NCBI RefSeq assembly: GCF_000731095.1
Contig: NZ_JMTZ01000025.1
Coordinates: forward strand, 1 to 64,000
From: Lysobacter antibioticus
GTDB taxonomy: Bacteria; Pseudomonadota; Gammaproteobacteria; Xanthomonadales; Xanthomonadaceae
Direction: 5' to 3'
Length of the DNA stretch: 64,000 nt
Of this stretch, positions 8,567-18,600 are shown piece after piece. The position numbers and the translations under genes are program-made. Positions within the stretch are counted from its first letter, which is position 1. Each line of letters opens with the position of its first letter. The notes under the pieces were generated by a model that saw only the letters and a list, made by a program, of their open reading frames with translations, was not told the origin of the DNA and did no database searches.

Positions 8567-9247
8567 TCGCGGTTGTCGGCGACGCCTGCGAGTCTCGCGA
8601 TGAGCGCTTCATTCTTCGCTGGCTTCGCGCGAGTCACTGCAGATCCGGCGCGATGGAGCAAGCGCTCGGTATGCCGTCGTCGGTCCATCGAAACAACGGC
8701 CGCGTTGCTGTCGGGTTCGCATATGCGGTGGGCCACTCTGGTAGAGGCATGGCGGCGACTGGATCTCGGAGATGTCGCTCGACTCCCTTCCGGTTCGTCC
8801 GATGCAATGCGTATTCGCATGAGCGTAATAACGCCTTCGCGCGCGATCGTTTCGTCGCTTTATGTGATTCGTTGGCTTGAGAATATTGATGAACTAAGAA
8901 TATTCCTAAGTCTAAGAATGTTCTTAGGGCTAAGAATATTCCTATGTCTGGGAATGTTTCCGTGCCGAGGAGCGATGCTGAAAATAAGAGTATTCCCAAT
9001 ATTTTTCTCCGTGGCTGCGTGCCTAAATGCTTCCAGGCCATGGAGTCGCATCCGCATCTCGTGGGTGTTGGGGCAAGTCCCGGCAAAGTCATCGGTTCGA
9101 TGACGGACCCCTCGATCGAGCTTCCAGTGGCTACAAGCCGGCAGTGATTGATAGCTGCCTCTGATGACGCACCGGCCGCGTCTGCTGTATGCCCGATCGG
9201 TATGGATGGCAGTCCGTGACGCCGGAACTGGTAAAGGGAGTTTTACG
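8567..9247. other. intergenic with AT-rich repeat array
   Basis: About 680 bases without a recognisable gene. The notable content is the 18-bp repeat array at 8878-9002. Open frames cross the array on both strands (encoding hexapeptide repeats such as LRIFLS), but none has a start or family resemblance. Confidence 0.5.
8878..9002. repeat. 18-bp AT-rich tandem repeat array
   Basis: Four adjacent 18-bp units: TAAGAATATTCCTAAGTC (8895-8912), TAAGAATGTTCTTAGGGC (8913-8930), TAAGAATATTCCTATGTC (8931-8948) and TGGGAATGTTTCCGTGCC (8949-8966). A 17-bp variant precedes them (8878-8894), and a further unit in register, TAAGAGTATTCCCAATAT, lies at 8985-9002 after one eroded unit. Each unit carries a short palindrome, GAATATTC-like. 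The array lies about 250 bp upstream of the collagenase start. Confidence 0.8.
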
Positions 9248-11812
9248 ATGTTGCAGCGTTCAAAGAAGAAAGTCGGCTTTGCCGCGGTAGGCGCGGCACT
9301 GCTAAGTTTCGTTCTGGTCGGTGTATCCAGTGAGGGCGACGGAAGCTCTGTCTCCGGAGTCCGCGAAGGGGCGGCCGGTCCTGTCGCTGCCGCGGATGCT
9401 TGGCTGACGAAGCTGCTCGGCGCGGAAAAATCGGTTCCTTCCAAGGCGCAGAGTGCGAGCTACGCACTTATCAGCCCCGATGGCGCTCCATTGCAAGCGC
9501 GCAATTTGTATGCGGCGAATGGACAGGGCAGTGAGTACCCTCGCTCGGGGTACTCGCATCATCCTGCGGGCATGCGCTCTCGTCCAGGTCCTGCGGCCTC
9601 GATGAGCGAAGCGATGTTCGGCGGCGCCCATGTTCAGGGTCAGCCGCTGGAACCGGCCATGGTGCCGCCGAGTCGCGACCCGCAAGCCTATCGGGTCAAG
9701 ATCGGCGAGGAACAGGAAGCGATAGAAGAGTTCGATCGCAAGCGTCCGTCCCAGAAAGCGCAGGCGAAGCGTGCAAGAGAAGGGGCGGGTGCGCTGCACG
9801 GGGCCGCGGGAAGCAGCCCGCAGCAGGGGGCCGCCGGACATACAGGCTGCGCATTCGCCGATGCGGTCGGCGCGGATCTGCTGGACAAGCTGAAGCATGC
9901 CGACACGGCTTGCGCGAATTCCCAGTTCAATCTCTCCAGGGACGACGCGCTGCGGACCTTCACTAACGAGAAGATGGTCACCGTCGCCGATGAAATCGCC
10001 CGGCTCGCCCAGACCTACGACGGCGACAACGACCAGGACATCCTGCAGTTGATCCTCTTCGTCCGAGCCGGATATTACAACCAGTTCAAGTACCGGGATC
10101 AGGGCCTTGGGGCGTTCAATGCGGCGGTCGGCCAGTCCGTGCGCGCTGGGCTCGATGCGTTCTTCAATAACAACGTGACCATGGCTTTAGAGAACGATGC
10201 GCACGGCGAAGTCCTTGCGGAAGCCGTGATCCTGATCGACTCTGCTCGCGAGAACACCCGGTTTCTTTCCAAGATCCGTACCTTGCTCGGCAACTACGAC
10301 GCCGCTTACGACAATATGTATTTCATGGAGCGGGCGATCAACAACTGCTTCCATGTCCTGTTCAACCAGGGGGTCGAACTGCCTGACTTTACGAGTCAGG
10401 TCGCCGCCACGCTGGCCGATACGCTCTCGGGCTTCATCCGCAGCAATATCGGCAAGCTCGGCGGCGGAAAAGAGTATCTTGTGCTCAACGCAGCGCGCGA
10501 ACTCTCCCGCCAGATGCGGTATTCGGCAACCATCAAGAACTACGCCAGTACCAAAGTCGACGAACTGGCGGACCTGACGGCATTCAACAACTCGACCGCG
10601 CCGCTACGCACTATCTTCGGGCAGTACGTCGAAACTTACGATCGCGAGAACTGCCAAAGATACGGCCTGTGTAACTACAAGGAGGAGCTGCGCGCGGCCG
10701 TCCTGCCGGTCCAACATGCCTGCAGCCCGACCATCAGCATTCGCGCGCAGAGCATCTCGGCCGAGGAGCTCCGCAAGGCCTGCGATTCCGTCGCCGGCGA
10801 GCAGGCCTACTTCCACCGAGTCCTGGCCACCGGCAACCAGGCCGTCCCAAACGACAACAACACCTCGTTGGAAATGGTGATCTTCGATAGTTCGTCCGAC
10901 TACGGTAGATACTCCAGCGCGATCTACGGAAACGATTCCAACAACGGCGGCATCTATCTCGAGGGCAATCCCGCGGTAGTCGGCAATCAGCCCCGCTTCA
11001 TCGCCTACGAGGCCGAGTGGATCCGTCCGACGTTCCAGATCTGGAACCTGGAACACGAGTTCGTGCACTACCTCGACGGCCGCTACAACCTGTACGGCGA
11101 CTTCATGGCGGGCTTCAGCCAAGGAACCGTTTGGTGGACGGAAGGGCTGGCGGAATACATTTCCTGGTCCTACCTGAATCAGGACAATGCCCGTGCTCGC
11201 GAACAAGCCGCGCGCAAGCCCTGGACGCTGAGCCAGTTGTTCAAGACCGAGTACGGCGACCAGTCGCGGGTCTATCAGGGCGGCTACTTGGCCGTGCGCT
11301 ACATGTTCGAGAAGCGCGCCAGCGATGTGAACACGATCCTGTCCTACCTGCGGCCAGGGAACTACGCCGAGTACAAGAACCGCATCGCGGCCATCGGTAC
11401 GAGCTACGACACGGATTTCAGCAACTGGCTGACCTGCGTTGCCGACGGTACGGCCTGCCAGCAGGTTCCGGAGTGCACCGCGACGGACACGCGTCAGCTC
11501 GACAGAAACTGCGCACGCAGCAACATCTCGCAAACGCGCGGCAATCACGCTCACTTCTACATCCTGGTTCCGGCCGGAACCGCCAGCATGCGGGTCACCG
11601 CAACGGGCGGAAACGGCAATGCCGACCTGTTCGTCAATACCTTGGGCGGCTCTGATCCCTGGGCATACAAGACCCGCCACAACTATTGGTCGATGAATGC
11701 GGGTAACGAAGAGTCGATCGTGGTGAACAACCCGCCGGGCGGTCAGTACGTCTACATCAGCCTCTATGGGGAGCAGGACTTCAGCGGTGTGCGTTTGACT
11801 GTCACCTATTGA
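9248..11812 (+). CDS. M9-family collagenase-type metalloprotease
   Basis: From ATG 9248 (AAAGGGA seven bases upstream) the product is 854 residues. It has an N-terminal export segment, a Gly/Ala/Gln-rich propeptide-like region, an M9 N-terminal helical domain (from about 200) and the catalytic domain. The zinc motif is HEFVHYLDGR (His603, His607), with the downstream Glu in WWTEGLAEYISW. A C-terminal PPC-type domain (last 90 residues, starting near GNHAHFYILVPAG and ending in a beta-strand VTY) is typical of secreted proteases. It should degrade collagen or related proteins outside the cell. A terminator follows at once. The repeat array upstream may be regulatory. Confidence 0.88.
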   Translation: MLQRSKKKVGFAAVGAALLSFVLVGVSSEGDGSSVSGVREGAAGPVAAADAWLTKLLGAEKSVPSKAQSASYALISPDGAPLQARNLYAANGQGSEYPRSGYSHHPAGMRSRPGPAASMSEAMFGGAHVQGQPLEPAMVPPSRDPQAYRVKIGEEQEAIEEFDRKRPSQKAQAKRAREGAGALHGAAGSSPQQGAAGHTGCAFADAVGADLLDKLKHADTACANSQFNLSRDDALRTFTNEKMVTVADEIARLAQTYDGDNDQDILQLILFVRAGYYNQFKYRDQGLGAFNAAVGQSVRAGLDAFFNNNVTMALENDAHGEVLAEAVILIDSARENTRFLSKIRTLLGNYDAAYDNMYFMERAINNCFHVLFNQGVELPDFTSQVAATLADTLSGFIRSNIGKLGGGKEYLVLNAARELSRQMRYSATIKNYASTKVDELADLTAFNNSTAPLRTIFGQYVETYDRENCQRYGLCNYKEELRAAVLPVQHACSPTISIRAQSISAEELRKACDSVAGEQAYFHRVLATGNQAVPNDNNTSLEMVIFDSSSDYGRYSSAIYGNDSNNGGIYLEGNPAVVGNQPRFIAYEAEWIRPTFQIWNLEHEFVHYLDGRYNLYGDFMAGFSQGTVWWTEGLAEYISWSYLNQDNARAREQAARKPWTLSQLFKTEYGDQSRVYQGGYLAVRYMFEKRASDVNTILSYLRPGNYAEYKNRIAAIGTSYDTDFSNWLTCVADGTACQQVPECTATDTRQLDRNCARSNISQTRGNHAHFYILVPAGTASMRVTATGGNGNADLFVNTLGGSDPWAYKTRHNYWSMNAGNEESIVVNNPPGGQYVYISLYGEQDFSGVRLTVTY

Positions 11813-11828
11813 TCGTAAGGGCACGAAA

Positions 11829-11860
11829 GAAGGGGCGGGCCGTGGCCCGCCCCTTTCTCT
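11829..11860 (+). terminator. rho-independent terminator of the collagenase gene
   Basis: A 12-bp perfect stem (AAGGGGCGGGCC / GGCCCGCCCCTT) with a 2-base loop, followed by TCTCT, begins 17 bases after the stop codon. Confidence 0.75.
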
Positions 11861-12562
11861 GATATCTAGAGAAGCGTGCGTGGGCATTTAGTGGCACCTC
11901 CGTTGCATCCTTATATGTGGTGGTGGCTTAGGGTTGTCGAAACCTAACTTCTAGGTCGATATTGGGCCGGTCCAACTGCAGCAGTGTCAGCGTCTGCGTT
12001 ACGTTCTTAGTGGCAAACAGCCGGCAACTTCGGCGCGATGCGGCGTAATACAGTCGATCCCCATTCCTCGATCAGCACAACCGAAATTTCTACATCATAG
12101 GGCGATGAGCTTCGCCAAGTTGAGAGGGCGAATCAGTGCCAAAAATTCTGTGCTAAGAGTATTCCGCATATCAACGTTGCTGAAGGCGTGCTTCTATTGC
12201 GGCGGCCGCCTTGCAGCGGAATTCGCGGGACTCCTTCGCTAGAAGTTTTGAAGAGGCACAACCTACCTCGGATGGCTTATGCGTCGAACGAACGCGTGAA
12301 ATACCGTTGCCGGGATGCTCCTGGAAGATTGGTCCGCGAAGCTTTAGCGCAGCAAAAGACGCTCCGTGGACCGCTTATGAAGCGATGGCGGTTAGCGCTC
12401 CAGTTGATAGACGACGCGGCTCGAAAAGTGGGTTTCCACTCCGTTGGCCAAGGGGGGGGGGAGTGCCGCAGGCGAATTATTGGAGCCATGGCGCGTCATT
12501 CGTGTGTGCGACTTGCTTAGTTATTTCTAATTGTTGTTGAAACTAACAAAGGAAAGTGGTCA
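11861..12562. other. intergenic with a G10 tract
   Basis: About 700 bases of lower GC than the surroundings. Short overlapping frames (12188-12540) have no family resemblance. A run of ten G lies at 12452-12461. Near 12155 the sequence TAAGAGTATTCCG repeats the core of the 8.9-kb array. Confidence 0.5.
12452..12461. repeat. homopolymer run of ten G
   Basis: The run GGGGGGGGGG sits about 100 bp before the start of the 840-residue exported protein gene. Runs this long are prone to slipped-strand length change. Confidence 0.8.
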
Positions 12563-15085
12563 ATGAAGAGTGTGAGAAAACATAGGGCCATACAGCGCGG
12601 CGGTCTAGCTTTAGCGCTTTCGACCGCTGCGCTGCTCGCATATGCGGCTCTCGACCCCAACGAAGGAACGAAGATATGCCCGATCGGCAGCGAGCCCGAT
12701 GGCCGGGGCGGGTGCGAGGACTCCTATGCGGCCGAAAAGCGGAGGCAAGAACAGGCCAAGAACGCGGCTCTTACAGCAAATAATAACTACTTTGACAATG
12801 TCCTCACTCCTACGGTTGTGAGGCAGAATTCAGCGGTTAAGGAGCTTGCGCAAGTCATATATGATCATTGTTCGGTTGTGGACGATCAATTGATCAAGAA
12901 ATTCAGCTTGATGTACGACTTGGCGGGTAAGCATCCTGGTGAGTTGAGCGAGATCAAATGGTCCTCCCTTGAGGCCGATAGAGAGTCGACTATTTACAAG
13001 TGGACATCTGATGCGATTGATGCGAATCATAATATGTGCATCAAGTTGTTCTTCGATTCACTACCGAAGCTCGTTGACGTTACCTATGGCGAGCGAGCGA
13101 CCGCGCCCGTCGTTAAGCTTGAAGATACGGCGCTTAAATCATGGCTGGCCCCCGCTGCCGGTTCAGGGGTGGGGGTGTATCAGCTGAAAGTGGCGCATAA
13201 GGATTGGAACTCTGGCGCAAGTACTGATGTTTCTATGTTCTATAAGCTGGCGCCTATCAGGCGCTACGTCTATGCGAGCGACAAATTCATCTCTGATTTC
13301 GCGGCTGCTGACCCCGTACGAAAGTATCTTCTGAAGCCTTACGAGCTCAATGAGCTGTACAAGGAATACGATGTATTTGAGTCCAATCCGGGAACCAGTC
13401 GAGATTTCTACTACGGCAGAAACAAAGCGCTGCTAAGGGGGTTGGTTCGTCAGATGATGGCGTACAAACTTGGTCATGGATTCGATGCGGATCTGAGCGG
13501 GAATCTCGATCTTGTCGGGCTTGTCGGAGCTCAAGTTCCGAGTCTTTATCATCAGCGGCTGACTAATCTTGGCGACGGAACATCGCCAGAAGCAAAGAAG
13601 GAGCGAGACTCGCTTACAACGTTGCTAAAACAGGCGCTCGTGCAGCGAGTGATTCATGCTGGCATCGTCAACAGTACGGATATGTCCTCTGAAGGCGGTG
13701 TTTCAAAGCTTTGGGCAGACTATGCCCTCAGTGGATTCGGGGAGGATAGTCGAACCTACCAGAGTGGAGCATCATGGGATCAGAAACGATACGGAATGTT
13801 CGTGTCGCAGGAGGAACTGGTCGCCGGTGTAGATTCGCTTCGGCAATTGGCTCGCGGTCTCATTAGGCAGGAAGCTCAGGCGTTAGTGCCGTCTGCGGAT
13901 ACGTTAGAAGGGAAGTTTGAAAGAGCCAGGAGCGAAGGCTTTAACTCTGCGATTCATCTTGCCCTTATCGAGCAAGTACTTAGCATCAAATCAAAGAGCG
14001 TCTTCTTAACTGCTGACGAGAAGCGATCGCTGTCTGCTCGTATTATCAACCTGACAAAGTCATTGGTAGGAAGCGCGCCGGCCGTTGATCAGAATTCGAC
14101 CTTCGATTCCACATTGGCTAAGGTCGCTGCGAAACTTATCGAGCGATCCTCGTTAGCGACGAGTTATCTAGCGCGAGATCTTGTTATCAGCGATCTCGCA
14201 AACTATCGAGGCAGCAGCGATGTGCCCAGTGCCATTAATAGCACCGCATTCAATTCTTTGCCCACCAATCAGCGCTCCGCCGGTTTGACGGCTCTCGGGG
14301 AGGAGGGGTGGGATCAGCTAACGCAGCTCAGCGCGCAGTTGTACTGGACGGATACATTGAATCCGGCTGCGCCGATTGCAGGTGCTACCGGTTTAGGCGG
14401 TGTAGTGCTGCCCTCTTTGCAAGAGATCGTCGCAAGTCGTATTCCCGCTCAGCAATTGCGTCCTGTGCTCGAGACTCGTCAACCCATTGGCGTTTGGCGA
14501 GCATACGAACAGGTGCTTGGGCAGCAGTACCGGAGCGGACCAATCGCTGGGCGTGCGCTCGCTTCTCAGTTCCGCCAGTACTATGCCGAACTCCCGAACA
14601 TGGAGCAGTTGCCGGCGGACCTACGGAATATGAGCGAGGTGCAGTGGAGGGCGCTGGATCAGTATGCGGATCGCTTTGCGGGCAGCGCTCGAGTTACCAA
14701 CAGAATATCAGGGGCGCTGCGAAGGGCGCTGTATGTACGCTATGTCCTCGAAAATCCGATCGAGGAAAATGTGCCGCAGGTCAGGCTCGCTGGAGCGGAC
14801 CCGGCTGGTGGGGACGCGGCTGTTGTTCGTGATATCTTGAATGCAAGAAATTTGCCCGAAGCTGAGTTGGCTGTTTCTTTGGTAGCGCCCCAGGTGCATT
14901 TGGTGGCGGGCTTCGCTCCAGAAGTGATGCAGTTCGTGCTACAGCATGCTACGACCCTTAGTGCAACGGCTTCCACGGTACTTAGTGCTGTTCCTGCGAC
15001 GGCGGCCGCTACGACTGTAAATACAGTGGCGGCTGTAGGAACCGTTCCTACTATCATGTCGTTTACGGTATTCTTTTTAATATAA
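12563..15085 (+). CDS. exported protein of unknown function, 840 residues
   Basis: I do not recognise this protein. It begins with a signal peptide (residues 1-30, RGGLALALSTAALLAYA), followed by a Cys-containing segment (KICPIGSEPDGRGGCEDSY) and a charged, probably coiled-coil stretch (AAEKRRQEQAKNAAL). The bulk (about 90-740) is a soluble, helix-rich region with few cysteines. The last 45 residues are almost purely Ala/Thr/Val and hydrophobic, ending PTIMSFTVFFLI, like a C-terminal membrane segment. AAAGG precedes ATG 12563. Base composition and codon use are visibly more AT-rich than the flanking genes, which suggests acquisition by transfer. It follows the collagenase gene but is separated from it by a terminator and 750 bp. 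Confidence 0.75.
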   Translation: MKSVRKHRAIQRGGLALALSTAALLAYAALDPNEGTKICPIGSEPDGRGGCEDSYAAEKRRQEQAKNAALTANNNYFDNVLTPTVVRQNSAVKELAQVIYDHCSVVDDQLIKKFSLMYDLAGKHPGELSEIKWSSLEADRESTIYKWTSDAIDANHNMCIKLFFDSLPKLVDVTYGERATAPVVKLEDTALKSWLAPAAGSGVGVYQLKVAHKDWNSGASTDVSMFYKLAPIRRYVYASDKFISDFAAADPVRKYLLKPYELNELYKEYDVFESNPGTSRDFYYGRNKALLRGLVRQMMAYKLGHGFDADLSGNLDLVGLVGAQVPSLYHQRLTNLGDGTSPEAKKERDSLTTLLKQALVQRVIHAGIVNSTDMSSEGGVSKLWADYALSGFGEDSRTYQSGASWDQKRYGMFVSQEELVAGVDSLRQLARGLIRQEAQALVPSADTLEGKFERARSEGFNSAIHLALIEQVLSIKSKSVFLTADEKRSLSARIINLTKSLVGSAPAVDQNSTFDSTLAKVAAKLIERSSLATSYLARDLVISDLANYRGSSDVPSAINSTAFNSLPTNQRSAGLTALGEEGWDQLTQLSAQLYWTDTLNPAAPIAGATGLGGVVLPSLQEIVASRIPAQQLRPVLETRQPIGVWRAYEQVLGQQYRSGPIAGRALASQFRQYYAELPNMEQLPADLRNMSEVQWRALDQYADRFAGSARVTNRISGALRRALYVRYVLENPIEENVPQVRLAGADPAGGDAAVVRDILNARNLPEAELAVSLVAPQVHLVAGFAPEVMQFVLQHATTLSATASTVLSAVPATAAATTVNTVAAVGTVPTIMSFTVFFLI

Positions 15086-15115
15086 TTTTTTAGCCGTTGT
15101 TTCGAGTTGCATGGC

Positions 15116-15144
15116 GGGCGGTGCGGATATGATCCGCATCGCCC
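15116..15144 (+). terminator. hairpin after the 840-residue gene
   Basis: Stem GGGCGGTGCGGAT / ATCCGCATCGCCC (one G-T pair) with a 3-base loop, 30 bases after the stop; a short TTTT lies at 15150-15153. Confidence 0.65.
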
Positions 15145-15662
15145 TCGCCTTTTCGCCATGTGAGCAATTGGCTTGTCCTCGCGGACCTTCGTGTCTTGAG
15201 AAGGCGCCGCCAGTACTTGACGTTCGCGTGGTCGTTATTGGTCCCTCATTCATCGTGGTGTGACGCATGTACGCTCTGCTCACATGCCACTTTCCGTTGC
15301 TTCAATGGTCACTATCTCACGATGGTTTACGGGATGTGCCGCCCTTGCGATCAGAAGCGTGGTCGGCACGATTTCCGTGGAGGAGTCGATATGCACTCGC
15401 TAGAGCACGCCCTTTAGCTTCAGTTCGCGTGAGCTCCTCAGCTGCCTGTGGGTCTAGTTCCGATTTTTTGAAACATGTGGGCGTTGCCCCCGCGGCAGTG
15501 CATGACATGTTGGTAAGACTGCTGCCGATTTGTTTCGGAGTCGACGAGATTCATGATCCAGTACCTTTGCCGCACGTGCTGGAGCTTGCGTCGGATTTGT
15601 ATTCGTAATTTCATTTGAAATGAGTTCTGTATTATTACTAGGAGATTAGATGTAAATCGAAA
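15145..15662. other. intergenic, no gene recognised
   Basis: About 520 bases between the end of the unknown exported protein gene and the end of the hybrid kinase gene, which are convergent. Short frames on both strands lack starts and family resemblance. Confidence 0.5.
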
Positions 15663-18600
15663 TTACAGTTCCGCTACGCGCTTTCGATACGCCTGTACGC
15701 GCTCCAAAGTGCGTTGCATTTCGAGCAGCGCGTAATCGGCCCGAGCGTGGAACTCGGCGACGGTGCCCGAATGCTGTTCCAGCGCTTCCAAAGCCGAGGC
15801 CGCCGTATCCTCGCCGAGTTGCCGGTATCCCGACTTCAGCTTGTGCGCGAGTTTGCGCAGGGTGTCTCGATCGTCGCTATCGCGGGCGCGGTGCCAGTGC
15901 TCGAGATCCGCCAGCGTGCTGTCGGCGAAAACGCCGAGGAGGCGCTGGAGCTTCGCCTCGTCGTTGCCGACGAGCTGTGCGAGTGCGGCGAAGTCCGCCC
16001 CGGTCGTGGCCGGTCGGGATGGTTCATCCGCCGGTAGGGGCGGCACGACTTTGGGCAGCATGCGTTCGAGTATCCGTTTCAGGTCCGGCATCTGCAGCGG
16101 CTTGGCGAGGTAGGCATTCATGCCCAGGGCCAGACAGCGTTCGCCCTCGCCCAGCAGGGCGTTCGCGGTGATCGCAACGATGTTCAACGGCGGGCGTCCG
16201 CCGGCAGCTTCGGCGCGGCGAATGCGTTCGGTCAGGGCATAGCCGTCCAGGCGCGGCATGTGGCAGTCGGTCAGCAACAGGCGATAACGCTCGGGCTGGG
16301 CCTGCAGGAGTTCCCAGGCCTGTTCGCCGTCGATCGCCACATCGCAGCCATAGCCGAGGCGCTGCAGCTGACGGGTGATCACGTCGCGGTTGGTGGCATT
16401 GTCCTCGGCAAGGAGGATCTGCGCTTCGGCGTGGTCGCTGCCGGGTATTGCCATGTCCGCGCTGGGCTCGGCCGCGACGGCAGGCACGATCGGGCTGGCC
16501 AGACCCAGTGCCTCCTGCATGCCGCGCAACAACGCGCCGCTGGTCAGCGGACTGCCGGCAACCACGGTAATCCCGGGCTCGTCGATGGGTGTCTTTCGTT
16601 GGAAATCGGCCCGCACCGCGATGAGCGGCAGGCGCGCCGCCGAGGACTGCTGACGCAGCGGGCGCAGCAGCGTGTCGAGGTCTTCGGCGTAGCCTTTGTC
16701 GAGCAGGATCAGGCGACGTCGAGAGGGTTCGTCCCCGGCGGTCTCGGCCAGATCGATCCGGCCAAGCAGCTCGCCGAGCGAACCGATGACGTCGATCCGC
16801 ACGCCGATATCGGCGCACAGATTTGCCAGCAACATGGCTCGCTCGGCCGATTCGCATAGCGCGAGCGCATGTACATCAGGCAACACGTGTTCCTTGGCTT
16901 CGAGGTGCGCCATCGCTTCCATCGGAATGATGGCGCTGAAACGGCTGCCCGACGCGACCGCGCTGTCGCATTCGATCCTGCCGCCCATCAGGGTCGCCAG
17001 GTGTTGCACGATCGTCAGGCCAAGGCCGGTGCCGCCGAAGTGGCGGGTCGTGCTTGCGTCGGCTTGCTGGAAGGGCTGGAACAAACTGTCCAGCGTGCGG
17101 CGGTCCATGCCGATACCGGTGTCGATGATGTCGAAGCGGATCAGGTAGTGCCCACCGTTTCCGTTGCCGGCGCGCGAGGCGCTCACATACACCCGCACGC
17201 CTCCCGTCTCGGTGAACTTGACCGCGTTGCCGATCAAGTTGGTGAGGATTTGACGGACGCGTACGCGGTCGCCAAGCACTCGGCGCGGCACGTCCGCGGC
17301 GACGAACACATCGAGATCGGTGCCTTTCTGGGCGGCCTGGCCGCGCAGCGATTCGGCCACGGATTCGGTCAGGCGGCGCAACGACAACGGAGTGTAATCG
17401 AGCTTGAGTTTGTCGGCTTCGATCTTCGAAAAGTCGAGGATGTCGTTGATGATGGTCAGCAGCACATAGGCGGAATCCTTGCAGACCCCAAGCAACTGCT
17501 GTTGCTCCTGGTTCAACGGGGTTTCGAACAACAGCTCGACCATGCCGATCACGCCGTTAATGGGCGTGCGGATCTCGTGGCTCATCATCGCCAGGAAGCG
17601 GCCCTTCGCCTCGGTCGCGAGTTGGGCGTCGTGCCTGGACTGCTCCAGCTCGATCAGCTCGCGCTTTCGTTGTGTCGCGTCGCGGTTCACGCCGATCACA
17701 TACGCGGATTTCCCGGGCCGCCGGTAGGGGACGGCATGGCCTTCTATCCAGCGCCATTGGTGCTCGTCATCGGTATCGGCCAGACGGAATTCGAAAGCGA
17801 CGGGGGCATCGTCGCGCAATGCGCCGGCGATGACATCGCGGACGTGATTCAAATCGTCCGGATGTAAGCGCGCAAGCACGGTCTCGGCGGATTGGGCGCC
17901 GGCCGGGACGCCCAGGATCTCCGACGCGTGCACATCGAGCTCGGCGTCGTCCGTGGTTACGTCCCAGGCCCAGGTCCCAAAACCGGCTGCATGCAGGGCG
18001 ACGGACAGGCGAGCATTGCTTTCCTTGAGCTGCTCGCGCAAGGCGCGGTGCCGCCAAGCGACGAACGCACGCCCGATGCCGACCAGCAATGCGATGGCCG
18101 CGATGGAATAGAGCAGGTAGGCCCAGGCCGTGCGCCAAAGCGGCGGCGTGATTTCGATCGGCAGCGAGAGTTCGGGGCGACCCCAGCGGCCGTCTCGTTG
18201 CAACTGGCGGATTTGCAGCGAATAGTGGCCCGGCGGCAGCCGGTAAAAGCTGACCCTGAGGTCGCTGGGCATGTCGTGCCAGCCGTCTTCGAGGCCGTCG
18301 AGGCGATAAGACAGGCGACGCGCGTCGCCCAGCACCGCGATGCGGAAGGCCACGTGGCTGTCGCTGTACTGGGCCTTGATCGGCGACAAGCCCTTGCCCT
18401 GAAGGTTGATGGTGGAACGCCCGCCGACCTCGTAGCTGCTCAGCACGACCGGCACCGGGGCCGCAAGGCGTATCGTCTGCGGATCGATCCGCCACAGGCC
18501 CGTCCAGGTGCCCAGGTACAGGCTCCCATCCACGCTGCGCAGCATCGCCTTGGGATAGATGTCGCTGTCGGGAATGCCGTCCGCGGGCAGGTAACTTTGA

